From: Vibrio ostreicida
GTDB lineage: Bacteria; Pseudomonadota; Gammaproteobacteria; Enterobacterales; Vibrionaceae
NCBI RefSeq assembly: GCF_013074385.2
Contig: NZ_JABEYA020000001.1
Location: forward strand, 62,001 to 126,000
Length of the DNA: 64,000 bases
Reading direction: 5' to 3'
A program made the position numbers and the translations under genes. Numbering within the stretch: position 1 is the first letter of the stretch; every line of letters begins with the position of its first letter. The notes under the pieces are model-generated. The model made no database searches. It saw only the letters and a list, made by a program, of their open reading frames with translations, and was not told the origin of the DNA. Of this stretch, positions 28,482 to 37,300 are shown piece after piece.

Positions 28482-29456
28482 ATGAGCGCTTCAAGCAGTA
28501 CAATTCTTACAGAAAGTGGTACCAACGAACTTGAAATCATTGAGTTCCATCTCGTTAAGAAGATGCCAGACGGTTCTAAGAAAACCTGTTATTACGGTAT
28601 CAATGTCGCCAAGGTGCGTGAAGTGATTCAGGTGCCTGAAACGACCGATTATCCGAACGCGCAGCCACATATGATAGGGGTGTTTTCATCTCGAGATGTG
28701 TTGACACCCTTGGTTGATCTTGCTGGATGGTTGGGTGTGCCGACCAGTCAGGAAATCGATAAAAAATTTGTGATTGTGACCGATTTCAACCGAATGACAA
28801 ACGGCTTTCTCATCGATAGTATCAGTCGTATTCACCGTATTTCTTGGAACGATGTTGAATCGCCGAGTCAGTTCCTTGAGGCGGGTGAGCAAGATTGTGT
28901 CGTTGCTGTGGTCCGTAAAGATAGCAATCTGATCATGATTCTGGATTTCGAAAAAATCATTGCTGACATCAATCCGGAACTGAGTATGGGTAAATACGAT
29001 GTGACGGCGGATAAGAGTGTTGATTTGAATCAGAAAATGATTGCAAAACGGAACTCTAAGACGGTGATGGTGGTGGATGATTCGGCCTTTATTCGCAGCA
29101 TGATTCAAGATACCTTAAGTTCAGCGGGTTTTAATATCATCGCCTGTAAAGACGGTGGTGAAGCGCACGAGAAGTTGGTAGAAATTGCTGAGGTGGCGAA
29201 GAAAGACGGGATAGAGGTAACGGATATGGTCAATGCGGTGGTGACTGATGTTGAAATGCCACGTATGGACGGCCTGCACTTGGTCAAACGTCTTCGCGAA
29301 GCTGATGCCTATAAAAATCTGCCGATCGTCATGTTCTCATCGCTAATGAGTGAAGACAACCGCGCCAAAGCTCTGGCATTGGGTGCGAATGACACCATTA
29401 CTAAACCAGAGATTGGACGCATGGTTACTCTAATGGATCAGTTTATCTTTGCTTAA
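28482..29456 (+). CDS. cheV: Chemotaxis coupling protein CheV
   Basis: A CheW-like domain (about 15-175) couples receptors to CheA. A C-terminal receiver domain (about 193-320) follows, with the acidic pocket VVDDSAFIR and the phospho-acceptor Asp256 in VVTDVEMPRMDG. 324 aa. Vibrios carry several CheV paralogues; this one stands alone. Its 3' end overlaps the convergent plsC-like gene by 14 bases. Confidence 0.95.
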   Translation: MSASSSTILTESGTNELEIIEFHLVKKMPDGSKKTCYYGINVAKVREVIQVPETTDYPNAQPHMIGVFSSRDVLTPLVDLAGWLGVPTSQEIDKKFVIVTDFNRMTNGFLIDSISRIHRISWNDVESPSQFLEAGEQDCVVAVVRKDSNLIMILDFEKIIADINPELSMGKYDVTADKSVDLNQKMIAKRNSKTVMVVDDSAFIRSMIQDTLSSAGFNIIACKDGGEAHEKLVEIAEVAKKDGIEVTDMVNAVVTDVEMPRMDGLHLVKRLREADAYKNLPIVMFSSLMSEDNRAKALALGANDTITKPEIGRMVTLMDQFIFA

Positions 29457-30213
29457 GATGTTGTTCCTCGTTTAGCGGTGAACAGGTTTGAGCTTCGAGC
29501 TGGGCGACTTGATTGTCCAGCTCTTTTATTTTTTCCGCCATCAAGGTATGGCATAGAGCCGCTAATTTGCGTGCTTCTTCAATTTTATAGCCAGAGACAT
29601 CAATAGGCTCCAACATTTCGGTGATCACGATACCATTGTGACGGCGGTTTAAATCTATTTTGTTATGGATGGTACTGACACACATTGGAGTAATTGGCAC
29701 GCCAGCTTCGATGGCCATTCGAAAAGCCCCCGTTTTAAAAGGCAATAAACCACGTCCATTGCTGCGTGTTCCCTCTGGATAAACCCAAATTGATAAATCC
29801 CGTTTCTTAATCGCTTCGGCAACTTGTTTGATGGTTCCCCGTGCCTGCGATTTGTTCTCTCGATTAATCATGATGTTGCCAGTAATCCAGTAAAGTTGGC
29901 CAAAGAATGGGATCCAAAGCAAGTCCTTTTTACCTAATGTCACCGTACGTGGGCGCAGCATTCCGGGAGAAGTCACAAAGTCATAGACGTTTTGGTGATT
30001 AGAAATATAGACACTGTTGCTGGAGGTTGGCGCATTTTCCAGACCTCGCTGAATTAAGTTCAAACCAACAAGCTTGTGTAATTGGTGAAACCAACGACAG
30101 AAAAAATACACATGTTTTGGGTCCCTTGGGCTAAAAAGACAGCACACCAGAGCCGATAGAGTAGTCACGACAATAAATACCGCAGCCAAAATCAGACGAA
30201 TAATACCAAGCAC
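29443..30213 (-). CDS. plsC: 1-acyl-sn-glycerol-3-phosphate acyltransferase
   Basis: Makes phosphatidic acid from lysophosphatidic acid at the inner membrane. It has an N-terminal hydrophobic helix, then the acyltransferase motifs NHQNVYD (NHx4D) and YPEGTRSNG. 256 aa. The C-terminus is convergent with cheV and overlaps it. Vibrios may have more than one paralogue, so plsC is the family call. Confidence 0.9.
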   Translation of the reverse strand: MLGIIRLILAAVFIVVTTLSALVCCLFSPRDPKHVYFFCRWFHQLHKLVGLNLIQRGLENAPTSSNSVYISNHQNVYDFVTSPGMLRPRTVTLGKKDLLWIPFFGQLYWITGNIMINRENKSQARGTIKQVAEAIKKRDLSIWVYPEGTRSNGRGLLPFKTGAFRMAIEAGVPITPMCVSTIHNKIDLNRRHNGIVITEMLEPIDVSGYKIEEARKLAALCHTLMAEKIKELDNQVAQLEAQTCSPLNEEQHLKQR

Positions 30214-30985
30214 AGCAGGTTCTCCTTCTTAGATGAGTCGTCTACTCAACCCATACTAGCCATTCAATGGCTCGGAGTTTTAACTCTATTTACATAAAAT
30301 GCAACCGTTTTCTAGACACCTCTCCATAGGGCTAGCTTTTTATAACCCCTTCGGGGTATTGGGGGGTGGCTGAATCTTCACATCAATGAAATGAGGTTCT
30401 GGTCACCGCCATCTTGAATTTCTGGTGAGGGAGATACTGTCTCGGGCAGATCAGGTGACGATTTTGTGGATATGGTGTGCGTTATATAAATGTATCGAGA
30501 ATGCTGGTTTTTTACTCCCTTGCGGTTAAATATTGGCCAGCAGAATATCTTGCTATTATATTGAGGTTTAACACTGTTATTGTTGGTTATTTATATTGAT
30601 TTCGCTTATTACTCTCTGGAATTTTTATTCATTTTCATATTTGTGTCTAACTTAAATATTTATAATTACCAGTGGTTTAAGTTATGAAGTCAGATGCATT
30701 ATTCCAATTTTTGATTGTTTGGGGTAGAATATTTACTCAGTATTTGTGATTTAACATTCAAATTATACTATTAACTGTTTGCTTTTTAAGGGCTTTTATT
30801 GTCAGTTTAATGTTAACTTTCCATGTTGTTTAATAGATTACATGCCAGTTTGTGAAGGTTTTATTTTATAAAAATTTGGGTATTTAATAATCACCCCTTA
30901 TAGCTGTGAGTCTCATTGGCCGTTCAGGAACGTGACTGTTAATGGGAAAATAATGAATAAAATGGCTCAAAAAGGAATAGAGCAT
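30214..30985. other. 772-bp AT-rich upstream region of the subtilase
   Basis: No gene is seen. It includes a short CCCC-TTC-GGGG hairpin at about 30344-30358 and a long AT-rich part (30530-30900). Probably a regulated promoter region for the secreted protease. I cannot place -35/-10 elements with confidence. Confidence 0.4.
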
Positions 30986-33328
30986 ATGCACAACATCATA
31001 AATAAAACCAAAGGGATATTTGCCCTTTCATCAATAGCAGTGGCCATGATCAATGTGACATCTGTTCACGCGACATCGGCAATGGCGATCAACGAGGCTG
31101 ATCTCCCAACCAAGTATATCGTCAAATTTAAACCGCAGACCCCAGCCCCTTTTTCAATGTCCCGTTCTTTGGTCTCTCCGGTTAAAACCAGCGAAGCGGT
31201 TCTCGATCAGGTTAAAGCTCGCAACGTTGAAAAACTCGACAATCAATCGCTTTACAGTGTCGAAGTGGATAGCGAAAAGCTGAGCACATTGCGCGCAAGC
31301 AGTCAGGTTGAGTACGTAGAAATCGATCCCCCTCGGTATTTACTCAGTGAAACAACGCCCTGGGGATTTAATACGGTCAACGCTCAGGTATTAAGTGACG
31401 CGAATGCGGGCAATCGTACTGTGTGTATCATCGATTCTGGTTACGATATCAGTCACAATGACTTAAGTGGTAACCGTGTTAGTGGCACCAACGACAGCGG
31501 GACCGGATCATGGAGCGCTCCGGGAAATAATAACGCTCATGGTACCCATGTTGCGGGGACGATTGCAGCCATCGCCAATAGCCAAGGCGTTAAAGGTGTA
31601 ATGCCCAATCAAAACGTTAATCTGCATATCGTCAAGGTGTTTAATGAGTCAGGCTGGGGATATTCTTCCAGTTTGGTTAAAGCTATTCAAACTTGTGCTG
31701 ATAATGGGGCAAATGTGGTCAACATGAGTCTAGGGGGCAGCCAGTCGAGCAGAACCGAACAAAATGCGCTTCAGTCACTGTATGATCAAGGTGTTCTCCT
31801 GATTGCGGCTGCCGGGAATGATGGTAACACCGCCCACAGTTATCCAGCGTCTTACGATGCGGTAATGTCGGTGGCGGCGGTGGATAACAACAACCAACAT
31901 GCTGCTTTTTCGCAAGCGACATCTCAGGTCGATATTGCTGCACCAGGGGTAGCGGTGTTGTCGACAGTGACGGTAGGGGAAGGGATTCTTTCTGATATAA
32001 CGGTTAATGGCGCCAGCAGCTTTGAGCGTGGTGTGGTACCACACAACCGCAAGGTGCTGGAGTTAGGCGATTACATCTCTGCTCCTATTGCTGGGGCGGT
32101 GAGTGCGCCGATTGCGACCTGTGATATTTCCTCGGGCAGTTACAATTGTGGTGATATGGCGAATAAGATCTGTTTGACTGAGCGTCTTGAAAATCAGGCT
32201 ACGGGGTTTCGTCCTGAAATCAACGCGGTAAAAGCGTGTTACAACGCAGGTGCCAAAGCCGCGATTGTCTACAGCAATCAGTCACTTCAAGGTCTACAAA
32301 GTCCGTTTGTACTTGATGACAACGACCGCTACCATATGGTTTCTGTGTCGATTGACCGAGATTTTGGATTAGAGTTGGCAGACAAAGCGGGCCAAACTGT
32401 GACGGTCTCAACCACAAAAGGCAAAGATTACCAGTATTACAATGGGACATCGATGGCAACACCGCATGTCACTGGCGTCGCAGGTTTGGTATGGAGCTAT
32501 CACCCTAACTGCAGCGCTCAACAGATCCGTAAAGCTTTGGTTGCCACTGCGACGGATATCGATGTCGCAGGCCGTGATAATCGCACAGGTCACGGCATGA
32601 TCAATGCTGAGGCAGCAAAAAGCTACTTGGATGCAGGCTGCAATGGTAATGTGAATCCTGTTTTGGATAATGGTGTGGCGAAAACGTCTCTGTTTGGAGA
32701 CAGTAAATCAAGCATGATCTATACATTTGATGTGCCTGCCGAGGCGACGCAAGCCAGTTTTACTCTAAGTGGTGGAAATGGTGATGCAGATTTGTATGTG
32801 CGTCTCAATGGCGAACCAAGCGAGAGCATCAATGATTGTCATTCTGAAACATCAACCAACAACGAAAGTTGTACGGTTAATGTGACCTCTTCAGGCACCT
32901 ATCAGGTATTGGTCTTCGGTTTTACGGCCTACAGTGGCGCTTCTCTTGTTGCAACACATAACGGGGCGAACAGTGGTGAAATGCCGACGACTTATACCAG
33001 TACAGAAAAGGTTGCGATTCCGGATAACCAGCCGACGGGGGCAATCAGCGAGTTGGCGGTGATCCGTTCTGGTGATGCAGGAATGGTCAATGTTACTCTT
33101 AATATCAATCATACCTACATAGGGGACTTACTTGTCACTTTGACATCCCCATCGGGTGAAAATTTTGTGCTCCATGGCAATACAGGCGGCACCGAAGATA
33201 ACATCAACCAAACTTATCAAGCCGATTTTACGGGGGTGGAGTCCAAAGGAACATGGACACTCAGCGCTGTCGATAGTGGCTTTAGGGACTCAGGTAGCCT
33301 TACAGGTTGGGCCCTCGCATTTAAGTAA
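30986..33328 (+). CDS. Secreted subtilisin-like serine protease (S8) with PA, PPC and P domains
   Basis: About 780 aa from ATG 30986, which AAAGGA precedes; GTG 30932 and ATG 30953 are alternatives. Order of parts: signal peptide (to about VHA); I9 propeptide (TKYIVKFKP...VEYVEIDP); catalytic domain with Asp149 (CIIDSGYD), His185 (HGTHVAGT) and Ser489 (GTSMATPHVTG). A PA-type insertion lies between His and Ser (about 325-470). A pre-peptidase C-terminal domain (DADLYVRLNGEPS) and a proprotein-convertase P domain (HTYIGDLLVTLTSPSG) follow. The PPC is normally cleaved off after secretion. The gene 9 bases downstream encodes a free I9 domain. Confidence 0.93.
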   Translation: MHNIINKTKGIFALSSIAVAMINVTSVHATSAMAINEADLPTKYIVKFKPQTPAPFSMSRSLVSPVKTSEAVLDQVKARNVEKLDNQSLYSVEVDSEKLSTLRASSQVEYVEIDPPRYLLSETTPWGFNTVNAQVLSDANAGNRTVCIIDSGYDISHNDLSGNRVSGTNDSGTGSWSAPGNNNAHGTHVAGTIAAIANSQGVKGVMPNQNVNLHIVKVFNESGWGYSSSLVKAIQTCADNGANVVNMSLGGSQSSRTEQNALQSLYDQGVLLIAAAGNDGNTAHSYPASYDAVMSVAAVDNNNQHAAFSQATSQVDIAAPGVAVLSTVTVGEGILSDITVNGASSFERGVVPHNRKVLELGDYISAPIAGAVSAPIATCDISSGSYNCGDMANKICLTERLENQATGFRPEINAVKACYNAGAKAAIVYSNQSLQGLQSPFVLDDNDRYHMVSVSIDRDFGLELADKAGQTVTVSTTKGKDYQYYNGTSMATPHVTGVAGLVWSYHPNCSAQQIRKALVATATDIDVAGRDNRTGHGMINAEAAKSYLDAGCNGNVNPVLDNGVAKTSLFGDSKSSMIYTFDVPAEATQASFTLSGGNGDADLYVRLNGEPSESINDCHSETSTNNESCTVNVTSSGTYQVLVFGFTAYSGASLVATHNGANSGEMPTTYTSTEKVAIPDNQPTGAISELAVIRSGDAGMVNVTLNINHTYIGDLLVTLTSPSGENFVLHGNTGGTEDNINQTYQADFTGVESKGTWTLSAVDSGFRDSGSLTGWALAFK

Positions 33329-33337
33329 GGAGTCATT

Positions 33338-33682
33338 ATGAAGAAGCGAACGCGACTAGGATTCTATTGTGCCGGAGGTATCAGCCTACTGATCACCTTA
33401 ATCCCCTTGAGCAGCTGGGCAGACAACCCTGGATTTCCCCCTGTGGATAACCGGCCTGAACAAGCGGCTGAGCAAACAAGGTTTTTTGTTAAGTATCATC
33501 AGGGTACAGAGCAACAGGTGCGGGACCTTCTTCGATCCCATGATATTGATGTTGTTGAACAGCTCAGCGCGCAAAGCGTGCTGGTCATATCAGCCAAAAA
33601 AGAGAGCATCGAAAAGATCAGTACGGATAAGCGCGTCGATTATGTTGAACCAGAGCCCATTCGGCGTCTGTACTCTCAGTAG
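33338..33682 (+). CDS. Free-standing I9-domain (propeptide-like) secreted protein
   Basis: 114 aa. A signal peptide (GISLLITLIPLSSWA) is followed by a single inhibitor I9 fold (TRFFVKYHQGTEQQVRDLL, then KRVDYVEPEPIRRL), like the propeptide of a subtilase but without a protease. It starts 9 bases after the protease stop, after an AAGGAG ribosome-binding site, so it is surely cotranscribed. It likely acts on the neighbouring protease as inhibitor or folding chaperone. Confidence 0.82.
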   Translation: MKKRTRLGFYCAGGISLLITLIPLSSWADNPGFPPVDNRPEQAAEQTRFFVKYHQGTEQQVRDLLRSHDIDVVEQLSAQSVLVISAKKESIEKISTDKRVDYVEPEPIRRLYSQ

Positions 33683-33704
33683 ATTTTTCTATTGTTCCAT
33701 GAAC

Positions 33705-33734
33705 ATCACGCTCGATTCGGGCGTGATTTTTTTG
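33705..33734 (+). terminator. Terminator of the protease-I9 operon
   Basis: ATCACGC (33705-33711) pairs with GCGTGAT (33721-33727), followed by a run of seven T. Confidence 0.9.
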
Positions 33735-33922
33735 TATATCAGGTGCTTGAGATAAGTGTCATAAAGCGTTTTGTTAAAAATAGTATTGCTCATGTCATTG
33801 CCAAACCGCCGAGGTGACTGTGACTGGTTACTCATTCTTTTGTGAAAAGTCGGTGCCATCATAGACAGCTACTCGTCGCATAGGCACTCTGAAACGAAAC
33901 GTTCTGATTTACCGTACATTTC

Positions 33923-35380
33923 ATGAAAAAAACGACGCATTTACCCTCCCGACTGTACATGTTTGTTGCTGCGGCGATCGCAGTCTGGGTGACCTTGCTT
34001 CCTCAATTCAGTGTTTATCAGATTGCAGGTCTGACTCACTGGGTCATCACCCAATTTGATGATCAGGTGATTGTATTTTCGACATTGGTGTTTTTAATCT
34101 GTGTGGGCTTAAGCTTATCTCCACTGGGCAAAGTCCGTTTGGGAAATGAGGCCCCTGAGTTTGGTTTTATTTCTTGGGTGGCGATGCTGTTTACCACAGG
34201 TATGGGATCTGGCCTGATATTTTGGGGGGTGGCCGAGCCCGTTTTTCATCTGGCTTATCTGCCACCAGTGACGCAAATAAATGACGAAAAAGACACCGCG
34301 CTTGCGCTGACTTATTTTCATTGGGGCGTCCATGCTTGGAGCCTTTACGCCCTTGCCGGCTTGCTAATGGGCTGGCTAGCCTACGTTAAACAAAAGCCGA
34401 TGCGAGTGAGTGCCACTTTTTCTGCGCGTCATTCCACTTGGCTGGGTGTGGTCGATTTAATCGCGGTGCTGGCTATTTTATTTGGTATTGCAGGTGTACT
34501 GGCGAATACGATGGCACTGGTAGAACAAGGCATTAAAAGCTTGACGGGGACCCGCGCTGATCTGACTAACCTAAGAATTGGCTTAACACTGGTGATGGGA
34601 GCGTTATTTACCTTGTCCAGCACACTGGGACTGGAGAAAGGGATTAAACGCTTAAGTCATTTTAATATTGCTCTGATGCTCGCCTTGCTGAGTTTTGTTT
34701 TGGTCAATGTTAATCTCACTGGTGTGGTAGAACGCCTGTTTAGCTCAGTTCAGTCCTATGCCTTATTACTCCCTGAGTTGTCGTTGTCCGCTCTGCAAGG
34801 AGGAGAAAAATGGAGTCAGGATTGGACAGTCATCTACCTAATTTGGTGGATTGCTTGGGCGCCTTTCGTTGGCCCCTTTATCGCCAGAATTAGCCGTGGC
34901 CGCAGCGTACGCCAGTTCTTGCTGTGTACGGTGATGATCCCAACGATGGCATCCATCATTTGGTTTTCTTCTTTTGCTGGTGCGGTGTTTGAAAGCCATT
35001 ACCTTGATGATGTAATGAGGGCGGTTAAACAAGACTACACCCAAGGCCTGTTTCAATTTTTTAAATACCTACCTTTTACTGAGATCTTATCGGCCACAGC
35101 CTTGCTGTTGTTACTCACTTTTGTTATTTCGAGTTCGGATTCGGCCATCTATGCCGCTGGTATGTTGACGGGAGATGAGCGTACTAGCAGCAAAATTAGT
35201 TGGTCGGCAATTGTGGTGACAATGGGAGTGGCGTTAGTCGTGATTAACGATGTTGACCTGAATAAGCAGGTAGCCATTGCTGGGGCAATTCCTTTTACTC
35301 TAGTGATGCTGTGCCAGCTTTTGGTTGTCGTGTCCGACAAAATCGTGGCCTTATTTAAAGGGAGTCGTGCGGCTCATTAA
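33923..35380 (+). CDS. BCCT-family transporter
   Basis: A 485-aa betaine/choline/carnitine-type symporter with 12 predicted helices. Signatures are FTTGMGSGLIFWGVAEPVFH, TYFHWGVHAWSLYAL and the Trp-rich IYLIWWIAWAPFVGPFIARISRGRSVR. It lacks the long C-terminal regulatory tail of BetT/BetP types and is thus at the short end of the family. The substrate cannot be read off; betaine, choline, carnitine or, given the neighbours, a taurine-related compound are possible. Confidence 0.9.
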   Translation: MKKTTHLPSRLYMFVAAAIAVWVTLLPQFSVYQIAGLTHWVITQFDDQVIVFSTLVFLICVGLSLSPLGKVRLGNEAPEFGFISWVAMLFTTGMGSGLIFWGVAEPVFHLAYLPPVTQINDEKDTALALTYFHWGVHAWSLYALAGLLMGWLAYVKQKPMRVSATFSARHSTWLGVVDLIAVLAILFGIAGVLANTMALVEQGIKSLTGTRADLTNLRIGLTLVMGALFTLSSTLGLEKGIKRLSHFNIALMLALLSFVLVNVNLTGVVERLFSSVQSYALLLPELSLSALQGGEKWSQDWTVIYLIWWIAWAPFVGPFIARISRGRSVRQFLLCTVMIPTMASIIWFSSFAGAVFESHYLDDVMRAVKQDYTQGLFQFFKYLPFTEILSATALLLLLTFVISSSDSAIYAAGMLTGDERTSSKISWSAIVVTMGVALVVINDVDLNKQVAIAGAIPFTLVMLCQLLVVVSDKIVALFKGSRAAH

Positions 35381-35483
35381 CATATCTAGCGGGTGTGACC
35401 TTCTCCTTAGCGTACCCTATGTACCGAGTTGTTGCCTTGGTTTTACTCATATTCCTTTTAATCTGGCCTTTGGGCTTGGCGAG

Positions 35484-35517
35484 CAAAAAGTGACCATCTC
35501 AGAAGCGGATGGTCACT
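35484..35517 (-). terminator. Terminator of the AGCS symporter gene
   Basis: GTGACCATC (35490-35498) pairs with GATGGTCAC (35508-35516). On the minus strand the stem is followed by CTTTTTG, fitting the minus-strand gene that ends at 35532. Confidence 0.8.
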
Positions 35518-35531
35518 GAATTAAACGTTAC

Positions 35532-37172
35532 TTATCGTTGCTCTGCACGACATTCTGGGCAATGAGTCAGGCGAGTCCAAATCTTGCGATGGCGAGGGAA
35601 AACGTGTTGGCAGTCTTGCTGAGTTCGATAATTGGTAATTTCACCGTTATCTATCCGGCGCAAATAACTTGTTACTTCTCGCTTGACTAAAGGAGCGTAA
35701 AAATACAGACCAAGGACATTGGGTACCGCAATCAAAAATACCAGAGCATCCGAGAACTGTAAGACAGCATCAAGATGAATCATACTACCCAAAGCGGCGA
35801 AACTGCAGAACATCAGCTTAAATAGTGACTTTGTGGAGGGTTTCTCACCGAACAAGTATGTCCAGCCCTTTAACCCATAATATGACCACGCGATGGTGGT
35901 CGAAAATGCAAACAATAGGGCTGCAATTGCCAGTGGGTAAGGCGCCCAAGTGATGTGATGAGCAAAGACTGCTGAGGTCAACTCTATCCCTACTAAGTCA
36001 CCGTTAATTAACCCAGTTGGGTAAGCGGTAGCGATCACGACGAGCGCACTCAAACTGCAAATAAAGACAGTATCAATCAGTGGTTCAAATAAGGAAACCA
36101 ATCCCTCAGAGGCGGGCTCATCAGTTTGTACGGCAGAATGTGCAATCGACGAGGACCCTATACCAGCCTCATTGGAAAAGACGGCTCTCTGGAATCCGAC
36201 AATAAGCGCACCGACTGCTCCGCCACTCGCACTTTCAAGGCTAAATGCACTTGAGAAAATTAAGGCAAATGCAGCAGGTAAGTGGTCGACACTCATGGTC
36301 AAGATCACGCAGGCAGAAACAACATATAGTAAAGCCATGATGGGCACTAATTTGGCGGTCACTTTCGCAATTGCGCTAATGCCGCCCAGAATCACCATCC
36401 CGACGAGTCCAGCCATCATGAGGCCGAACAGCCATCCTTTGTCTGAAAAAAAACTTTCAGTGCCTCCGGTGACAGCCAGCAGTTGTGCATAAGCCTGATT
36501 AGACTGAAACATATTGCCAATCCCTAGGCAGCCAACCACCAGAGCGAGTGCATAAAAGCCGCCAAGGCATTTACCCAACTTCGGATAGTGACGAGATTTG
36601 AGATAGTGCTCAAGGTAGTACATTGGACCACCAGAAATGCTGCCATCCGGGTTAACTTTCCGATACTTGACACCGAGTGTGCATTCGACAAGTTTAGTCG
36701 ACATACTAAGAAAGCCAGCCACGACCAGCCAGAAGGTTGCTCCCGGGCCACCAAGGCTAATAGCGACCGCCACTCCACCGATATTGCCGATCCCAACGGT
36801 ACCGGAAATGGCGGTAGCAACAGCCTGAAAATGGGAAATTTCACCCGTCGCATTTGGGTTGGTATAGTCTCCACGGATCAGGCGGAATGCCGTGGGTAGC
36901 CCCCTGAGATTGATAAAACTCAGATACAGGGTAAAAAATACCGCTGCAAGGCTAAGCCACATAACAATGATTGGGACGGGGTACCCCAAAAGGTTGATTT
37001 TATAAAACACGAACGATGAGAGCTGTTCGGCAATGGGGGCAATGGTGGTATTTACGATTTGGTCAAAATGGAGGGAGGGCTCAGAACTGTTGGCAAAAGA
37101 GGGGAAAGAAAAAATAATCAGGAAAAGCCAAAGTAAAAACCGAGTATGGTGATTGGGTGGGTGTACTTGCAT
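35532..37172 (-). CDS. AGCS-family sodium symporter near taurine genes, with Cys-rich C-terminal tail
   Basis: 546 aa, longer than usual for AGCS. An N-terminal signal-like segment (FLLWLFLIIFSFPSFANS) and about 40 extra residues precede the core, which has AISGTVGIGNIGGVAVAISLGGP and FQRAVFSNEAGIGSSSI. The C-terminal tail ends with Cys/His residues (CQHVFPRHRK, then THCPECRAEQR) that look like a small zinc site. It is divergent from the TauR-like regulator with 128 bases between. A motif in that gap (TAGAGCCAGA) recurs upstream of the taurine genes. I infer taurine or a related amino sulfonate as a possible substrate. Confidence 0.85.
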   Translation of the reverse strand: MQVHPPNHHTRFLLWLFLIIFSFPSFANSSEPSLHFDQIVNTTIAPIAEQLSSFVFYKINLLGYPVPIIVMWLSLAAVFFTLYLSFINLRGLPTAFRLIRGDYTNPNATGEISHFQAVATAISGTVGIGNIGGVAVAISLGGPGATFWLVVAGFLSMSTKLVECTLGVKYRKVNPDGSISGGPMYYLEHYLKSRHYPKLGKCLGGFYALALVVGCLGIGNMFQSNQAYAQLLAVTGGTESFFSDKGWLFGLMMAGLVGMVILGGISAIAKVTAKLVPIMALLYVVSACVILTMSVDHLPAAFALIFSSAFSLESASGGAVGALIVGFQRAVFSNEAGIGSSSIAHSAVQTDEPASEGLVSLFEPLIDTVFICSLSALVVIATAYPTGLINGDLVGIELTSAVFAHHITWAPYPLAIAALLFAFSTTIAWSYYGLKGWTYLFGEKPSTKSLFKLMFCSFAALGSMIHLDAVLQFSDALVFLIAVPNVLGLYFYAPLVKREVTSYLRRIDNGEITNYRTQQDCQHVFPRHRKIWTRLTHCPECRAEQR

Positions 37173-37236
37173 GATTCAAATCCTACCAATTTGAGAAACG
37201 TAAGATTTCATCATATTGAAAAGGTCGGATGACTTT

Positions 37237-37246
37237 TAGAGCCAGA
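37237..37246. promoter_or_regulatory. TAGAGCCAGA motif between AGCS and tauR
   Basis: The same ten bases occur at 40277-40286, and the inverse (CTGGCTCTA) at 40334-40342, both upstream of tpa/safE. Shared only by these two divergent regions as far as I can see; a candidate regulator site. Confidence 0.5.
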
Positions 37247-37300
37247 AGTGTGTTAGAAATGGTGACAATAAGTTAATAAACTATTGATAATTATAATAAA

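Noticed and set aside
28267..28503. Minus-strand 78-codon frame upstream of cheV
   Set aside because: Overlaps the cheV start and promoter; no recognisable domain or ribosome-binding site.
30344..30360. CCCC-TTC-GGGG hairpin downstream of plsC start as a terminator
   Set aside because: No T-run on either strand next to the stem, and it is not downstream of a gene in either direction.
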